Shown here piece by piece: positions 30,950-34,793 of a stretch of 34,793 nt of DNA. The stretch comes from Gammaproteobacteria bacterium (GTDB lineage Bacteria > Pseudomonadota > Gammaproteobacteria > Steroidobacterales > Woeseiaceae). The stretch lies in NCBI GenBank assembly GCA_009937445.1, contig JAACFM010000020.1, positions 1 through 34,793 of the forward strand, written 5' to 3'. The stretch's first letter is position 1, and each line of letters starts with the position of its first letter. The notes beneath the pieces were generated by a model. The model made no database searches. It saw only the letters and a list, made by a program, of their open reading frames with translations, and was not told where the DNA came from. The position numbers and the translations under genes are program-made.

Positions 30950-32398
30950 TTGAATAAGAACGAACCATCGATCAATTCCCTCATGTCACGAATGCTGGAG
31001 CCTGCGGGATTGGATGAGTCCAGTCTCAGCACGACACTTGGCAGCATGATGAAGGGCGGCGTTGACTATGCCGACCTGTATTTTCAGGTCAGCCGGAACG
31101 AAAGCTGGTCCCTTGAAGACGGCATTATTCGTGAAGGCAGCTTCAATCTGGATCAGGGCGTCGGCGTACGCGCAACCAGCGGGGAGAAGACCGGTTTTGC
31201 CTACTCGGACGAGTTGCTCATGCCAGCACTGCAGCAGGCCGCTGGTGCGGCGCGCGCAATTGCACGCCAGGGTCAGGATAAAAGTGTTCAGGCCTGGTCG
31301 CGCACCGAAGTCGCTCCTTTGTATCCGAGCGATGATCCGATTACGAGTATCGACGATTCGCAAAAGACAGCATTGCTTATGGAAATCGATGCGGCAACGC
31401 GCGATCTCGATAAACGCGTGGAACAGGTTATTGTCAGTCTCGCGAGCAGTCAGGACCTGATTCTGGTCGCGGCGTCAGACGGCACCATGGCCGCAGATGT
31501 GCGGCCGCTGATTCGGCTGAACGTCAGCGTCATTCTTGAACAGGATGGACGACGTGAGCAGGGCTACGCGGGCGGTGGTGCGCGCACCAGTCTCAACTAT
31601 TTTCTGGACGGTGATCTGCCGATGGACTTCGCGCGCGAGGCCGTGCGTCAGGCGATTGTGCAGCTGGAAGCCCAGGCGGCACCTGCCGGGACAATGCCGA
31701 TTGTCCTCGGACCAGGCTGGCCCGGAATACTGCTGCATGAAGCGGTAGGGCACGGACTTGAGGGGGACTTCAATCGCAAGGGCACCTCAGCTTTCAGCGG
31801 CAAGGTTGGGCAAACGGTCGCCTCAAAGCTTTGCACCATTGTGGATGATGGCACGCTTGCGGATCGTCGCGGGTCCTTGTCAGTTGATGACGAAGGAACA
31901 CCCGGTCAGTACTCGGTACTGGTCGAGGACGGCGTTCTGAAGGGCTACATGCAGGACAAGCTGAATGCTCGCCTGATGGGAGTCGAGTCGACCGGCAACG
32001 GCCGCCGCGAGTCGTTTGCCCATACGCCCATGCCAAGAATGACCAATACGTACATGCTCGCGGGTCCCCATGACCCCGAGGAAATAATCGCCTCAGTCGA
32101 CAAAGGCATTTACGCGCCAAACTTCGGCGGCGGTCAGGTTGATATCACCTCGGGTAAATTCGTGTTCTCTGCAAGTGAGGCCTACCTGATCGAGAAGGGC
32201 AAAATAACCACCCCGATCAAAGGCGCAATGCTGATCGGCGACGGACCCGAAGCCCTAAGCAAGATATCCATGGTTGGCAATGACCTTGAGCTCGACTCCG
32301 GTGTCGGCACCTGCGGCAAGGAAGGCCAGTCTGTCCCGGTTGGCGTCGGCCAGCCAACGCTGAAAATCGATGAGATCACCGTTGGTGGCACCGGCTAG
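30950..32398 (+). CDS. tldD: TldD metalloprotease subunit
   Basis: TldD pairs with TldE (PmbA) to form a zinc protease that degrades unfolded peptides and matures microcin B17 and CcdA. The zinc motif HEAVGH is at 263-268 in [24 protein letters not shown]. The C-terminal region with [24 protein letters not shown] and [10 protein letters not shown] is typical. The length of 482 is standard. The start is TTG 30950 (MNKNEP). The partner tldE is not in the window. The last base of its stop codon pairs in hairpin C. Confidence 0.97.
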   Translation: MNKNEPSINSLMSRMLEPAGLDESSLSTTLGSMMKGGVDYADLYFQVSRNESWSLEDGIIREGSFNLDQGVGVRATSGEKTGFAYSDELLMPALQQAAGAARAIARQGQDKSVQAWSRTEVAPLYPSDDPITSIDDSQKTALLMEIDAATRDLDKRVEQVIVSLASSQDLILVAASDGTMAADVRPLIRLNVSVILEQDGRREQGYAGGGARTSLNYFLDGDLPMDFAREAVRQAIVQLEAQAAPAGTMPIVLGPGWPGILLHEAVGHGLEGDFNRKGTSAFSGKVGQTVASKLCTIVDDGTLADRRGSLSVDDEGTPGQYSVLVEDGVLKGYMQDKLNARLMGVESTGNGRRESFAHTPMPRMTNTYMLAGPHDPEEIIASVDKGIYAPNFGGGQVDITSGKFVFSASEAYLIEKGKITTPIKGAMLIGDGPEALSKISMVGNDLELDSGVGTCGKEGQSVPVGVGQPTLKIDEITVGGTG

Positions 32399-32471
32399 AT
32401 GCGGGTCCGGGCAAGTGTTTTGCTTCTTCACGGGACACAGGCGAATCAAAACACTTGCCCGGACCCGCATC
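32398..32471. repeat. Stem-loop element C: 25-bp perfect stem after tldD
   Basis: Arms 32398-32422 and 32447-32471 are perfect reverse complements (25 bp). Inside are one mismatch (C32423/T32446), a 3-bp helix (TTC 32424-32426 with GAA 32443-32445) and a 16-base loop. The layout matches elements A and B, but neither stem nor loop sequence does. No T-run follows on either strand, so it is not a classical intrinsic terminator, though so strong a hairpin should protect the 3' end of the tldD message. Confidence 0.9.
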
Positions 32472-32527
32472 CGGATAGCGCCCCCGCTTTGACATAAGTC
32501 GATTTTCGCGCATTTCACAGCAAACAA

Positions 32528-32570
32528 TGTGAGACAGCTCACTGCATTCAATACAGTGCTCAGGTAATTT
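32528..32570 (+). promoter_or_regulatory. Candidate class II CRP-activated promoter
   Basis: TGTGA-GACAGC-TCACT (32528-32543) matches the CRP/Vfr site TGTGA-N6-TCACA at nine of ten defined bases. A -10-like TAATTT sits at 32565-32570. A start seven bases beyond it, near 32577, places the CRP site centre at exactly -41.5, the class II spacing where CRP replaces a -35 element; no good -35 is present. It would read the small gene at 32592 with a 15-base leader. Confidence 0.6.
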
Positions 32571-32591
32571 TTCCTCATCTCATGGAGGAAG

Positions 32592-32768
32592 ATGGCAATG
32601 GCATTCGAAAATACAATGACAGAGCAGGACATGGACGCTAATTCACAGGCATTCGTGCAGGGACTGCGGGGCGATTGGGGCGATATTGAGCCGGATTTGT
32701 CCGTGGACGGCCTTTCAGAATCAATACTTTCGAGAATCATGGGCCTGTTCGGCAGCAATAAATCCTGA
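32592..32768 (+). CDS. Small acidic protein of 58 residues, function unknown
   Basis: The ATG at 32592 follows a strong GGAGG (32584-32588) and a well-formed promoter region. The predicted product begins MAMAFENTMTEQDMDANSQ and ends LSESILSRIMGLFGSNKS. It is acidic in the middle (GDWGDIEPDLSVDG), with a C-terminal amphipathic helix of about 14 residues. There is no signal peptide or cysteine. I recognise no family. The promoter, ribosome site and clean frame together make it likely to be real despite its size. Another small gene begins 38 bases later. Confidence 0.6.
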   Translation: MAMAFENTMTEQDMDANSQAFVQGLRGDWGDIEPDLSVDGLSESILSRIMGLFGSNKS

Positions 32769-32806
32769 GCAACAGACCGATTCCGGCTGGACAAAAGCTC
32801 CCCGCT

Positions 32807-33067
32807 ATGGAAAATGACTCGAGCCCGAGGAAGAATAAGTTCTACGCCATGTGGATCTCGAGACCAATTTACGAAATCTTACCCTACTTCTATCTGACCG
32901 CAGGAGCGCTTTGTCTGGGCGCCTCGATGTACGTCAATCACTGGCATTGGCCGACGATATGCTTCGCTGTCGGGCTGGTGTGTCTCGTTGCGGGATTGGT
33001 GGTATTTCTCAAGCGTCGTGACTATCGGGACACTGATGGTCGCCCTGGCAACCGGCAGGACTACTAA
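32807..33067 (+). CDS. Small two-segment membrane protein, function unknown
   Basis: The 86 residues have a short basic N-terminus (ENDSSPRKNKFYAMW), two membrane segments (about 26-43 and 50-67), and a charged C-terminal tail (KRRDYRDTDGRPGNRQDY). Ten of the last twenty residues are charged. It lies 38 bases after the 58-residue gene and may share its CRP-type promoter. It converges with the ATPase-FHA gene across 37 bases. No family recognised. Confidence 0.65.
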   Translation: MENDSSPRKNKFYAMWISRPIYEILPYFYLTAGALCLGASMYVNHWHWPTICFAVGLVCLVAGLVVFLKRRDYRDTDGRPGNRQDY

Positions 33068-33104
33068 ACTTCGCTTAGAACGGAATGTACACGAATACAG
33101 GGAC

Positions 33105-34370
33105 TTAACTGTTGTTTACAGCTGATTCCTGGTCGTTCGCAGCATCTTCTCGATCGTCCTTAGGCATCGTGTCGCCGCCATCAAAAACGTCTTTATCGCG
33201 CAGGTCGTGATAGATAAGATCGTGCACGCCGAGCGAGATAACATCGCCATCTCGCAGGCGATATTTCTTGACCTGTTTTTCGCCCAGAAAGACGCCATTG
33301 GTGCTGTTCAGGTCTTCGATTACACAGCCACTCTCATCGCTGATGAGTTGCGCGTGATGCCGGCTGACGAATTTGCTCCTGATGTAGACCTCGTTATCCG
33401 GTGAGCGGCCGACGATTACGCGGCCGAGTGGAAAGGTGAGGACGTCGACAATCTCATCGTCTGCACGAATTTCGATCTGGGAAACGTGCGAATCAGAGTC
33501 TGGTTTTCGCTCCATTTCCAAGTGCCGTAACTGGTCGTATATGCCCGTGTTGCTTTCGTGTTCCTGCCAATTCAATTCTTCGGCGGCGGCAATGATGTCG
33601 ACGGCATCAACGGTGTCTTTTTCGTCTGCGAATGCGCATAAAAGGGCGGTATCGCAAAGCGTATTGATGAGTCGTGGAATTCCGCCTGAGAATCGATACA
33701 CAACATCGAAGCTATCATCTGTAAACAAGTCTGGACTCTTGCGGCCGGCCACCGATAACCGTCGTTCGATGTACTCGCGCAGTTCGCGGCGATCGAGCGG
33801 GCCGATGTGAAACCGCAGTCGAACGCGTTGCATCAGTTGCTTCAGTCGGTCTGAATCCAGCGTATCCTTGAGTTCTGGTTGGCCAGCCAAAATAATGCGC
33901 AGCACTTTATCCTTGTGCGTCTCGATACCCGAGATCAAGCGAACTTCTTCGAGTACTTTCTTGGTCAAGTTTTGCGCTTCGTCGATGACAAGCACGACTT
34001 TCTTGCCGTTGGAGTACTGTTCGATCAAGAACATGTTCAGCATATCCAGCAATTCAACTTTGCGCTTGTTGAATGGTTTGAAGCCAAACTCGGTTAGTAC
34101 CGCCTGCAGGAATTGTGTTGGTGTCAGCTGCGTCTGCGAAACGACGGCGTATACCACGTCATCGTCAACCTCAGACAAAAAGGACTGCAATAAGGTCGTT
34201 TTTCCCGAGCCGATATCACCGGTGATGACGACAAAACCATCCGCCAGCCAGATTGTTGACTCCATGTAAGCCTTCGCACGGGCGTGCTGCTTACTCCAAT
34301 AAAGGAACTCGGGATCGGGTGTCAGCCGAAACGGCTGTTCTGTAAGCTGGAAGTGTTCGAGGTAAGACAT
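33105..34370 (-). CDS. AAA+ ATPase (ExeA/GspA type) fused to an FHA domain
   Basis: The N-terminal half (about 1-280) is an ExeA/TniB-like ATPase: it starts YLEHFQLTEQPFRLTPDPEFLYWS, with Walker A GDIGSGKTT at 51-59, Walker B VVLVIDEAQ at 125-133 and the sensor-like GGIPRLINTLCD at 229-240. After a linker, residues about 305-390 form an FHA domain with GR 321-322, SRHHAQ 336-341 and NSTNGV 355-360, the phosphothreonine-binding pattern. A short acidic tail follows. ExeA relatives act in secretion, pilus or polysaccharide machinery, often binding peptidoglycan; this one has FHA where ExeA has a membrane and peptidoglycan part, so control by Ser/Thr phosphorylation is likely. No kinase or secretion genes are in the window. 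Confidence 0.88.
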   Translation of the reverse strand: MSYLEHFQLTEQPFRLTPDPEFLYWSKQHARAKAYMESTIWLADGFVVITGDIGSGKTTLLQSFLSEVDDDVVYAVVSQTQLTPTQFLQAVLTEFGFKPFNKRKVELLDMLNMFLIEQYSNGKKVVLVIDEAQNLTKKVLEEVRLISGIETHKDKVLRIILAGQPELKDTLDSDRLKQLMQRVRLRFHIGPLDRRELREYIERRLSVAGRKSPDLFTDDSFDVVYRFSGGIPRLINTLCDTALLCAFADEKDTVDAVDIIAAAEELNWQEHESNTGIYDQLRHLEMERKPDSDSHVSQIEIRADDEIVDVLTFPLGRVIVGRSPDNEVYIRSKFVSRHHAQLISDESGCVIEDLNSTNGVFLGEKQVKKYRLRDGDVISLGVHDLIYHDLRDKDVFDGGDTMPKDDREDAANDQESAVNNS

Positions 34371-34437
34371 GACTGTGTTGAGTTTACCTGCTTTTGGACC
34401 GTGTAGGCTATGCGGTGTTCACAGTTTATCAGTTGCG

Positions 34438-34793
34438 CTACGTTACACTAGTGATAATAATTTCGACAAGCTGATCGCGTTCCTCTGCAGTGTCTGCAAT
34501 AACCGTAACGTGACCGAGTTTTCGACCGGGCCGCGGTTCTTTTCCATAGTCGTGCAGCTGGCCAATTTTTTGTTGCCGCAGGGCTTCCGGAATTTCACTG
34601 ATCAAATTGACCATGCCGGCATGCCCTTTGCTCGCCGTCGGCCCCAGCGGCAGGTTCAGGATGGCACGGAGGTGATTTTCGAACTGGCTCGTTTCTGAAC
34701 CCTCGATACTCCAGTGACCTGAATTGTGCACGCGCGGGGCAAACTCATTAGCGAGCAACTTATCGCCGGTCACGAACAGCTCAAGCGCCAGCA
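34438..34793 (-). CDS. purK: PurK, N5-carboxyaminoimidazole ribonucleotide synthase, N-terminal part outside the window
   Basis: Only the C-terminal 118 or so residues are here; the frame runs off the window edge. The segment LALELFVTGDKLLANEFAPRVHNSGHWSIEGSETSQFENHLRAIL..PLG is the ATP-grasp C-terminal region of PurK, which carboxylates aminoimidazole ribonucleotide in purine synthesis. It is transcribed toward the ATPase-FHA gene, 67 bases away. That spacer shows no clear terminator or promoter to me. Confidence 0.93.
   Translation of the reverse strand, partial: LALELFVTGDKLLANEFAPRVHNSGHWSIEGSETSQFENHLRAILNLPLGPTASKGHAGMVNLISEIPEALRQQKIGQLHDYGKEPRPGRKLGHVTVIADTAEERDQLVEIIITSVT

Noticed and set aside
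32398-32471. Element C as an intrinsic terminator of tldD
   Set aside because: No T-run follows the stem on either strand, and the stem is far longer than usual.

Overview
This window looks like chromosome of a free-living gammaproteobacterium. The evidence is an E. coli-like housekeeping order (miaB-phoH-ybeY-corC-lnt-leuS-lptE; holA-nadD-rsfS-rlmH; maf-rng-yhdP-tldD), an SSB ending in DDDIPF, a lipid-modification and LPS-assembly gene pair (lnt, lptE) that implies an outer membrane, and moderately GC-rich DNA. TTG and GTG starts are frequent, and a GTAG-headed REP palindrome of the Pseudomonas/Xanthomonadales type is present. An affiliation with marine-sediment lineages near Woeseiales is possible, but I cannot show it from sequence alone. 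I see no rRNA, tRNA, CRISPR array, prophage or insertion sequence.

Layout. 1-3753: end of a large membrane protein of unknown function, a DUF2238 membrane protein and a broken lipase gene. 3843-8669: uvrA (minus) diverging from a YajR-like MFS transporter, then ssb. 8703-18263: a long plus-strand run of miaB, phoH, ybeY, corC, lnt, leuS and lptE, followed by two unknown genes (an HEXXH protein and a membrane protein). 18264-18450: a spacer rich in repeats. 18451-18948: hisI on the minus strand. 19054-32398: a second long plus-strand run of cysS, sufE, yidD, a short membrane ORF, a Trm112-like gene, holA, nadD, rsfS, rlmH, maf, rng, yhdP, a nitrilase-family gene and tldD, many overlapping by 1-17 bases. 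32398-33067: a long hairpin, a well-formed CRP-type promoter and two small unknown genes. 33105-34793 (minus): an AAA+ ATPase fused to an FHA domain, then the end of purK.

How the genes work together. Most serve translation and RNA maturation (miaB, ybeY, leuS, cysS, rsfS, rlmH, rng), DNA replication and repair (uvrA, ssb, holA), envelope assembly (lnt, lptE, yidD, yhdP) and cofactors (nadD, sufE). The block from 17058 to 21710 separates lptE from holA, which are usually neighbours in gammaproteobacteria.

Most unusual feature. Two stem-loop elements (7966-8042 and 18347-18409) share a nearly identical 41-base centre but have unrelated outer arms that are each self-complementary, with one paired position changed from C:G to G:C. 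A third hairpin after tldD (32398-32471) has the same architecture (long perfect stem, one mismatch, short inner helix, loop) with a different sequence. All three lie in intergenic spacers close downstream of stop codons. They look like a dispersed element that propagates its centre and makes or keeps its own arms. I do not recognise them as a named family.
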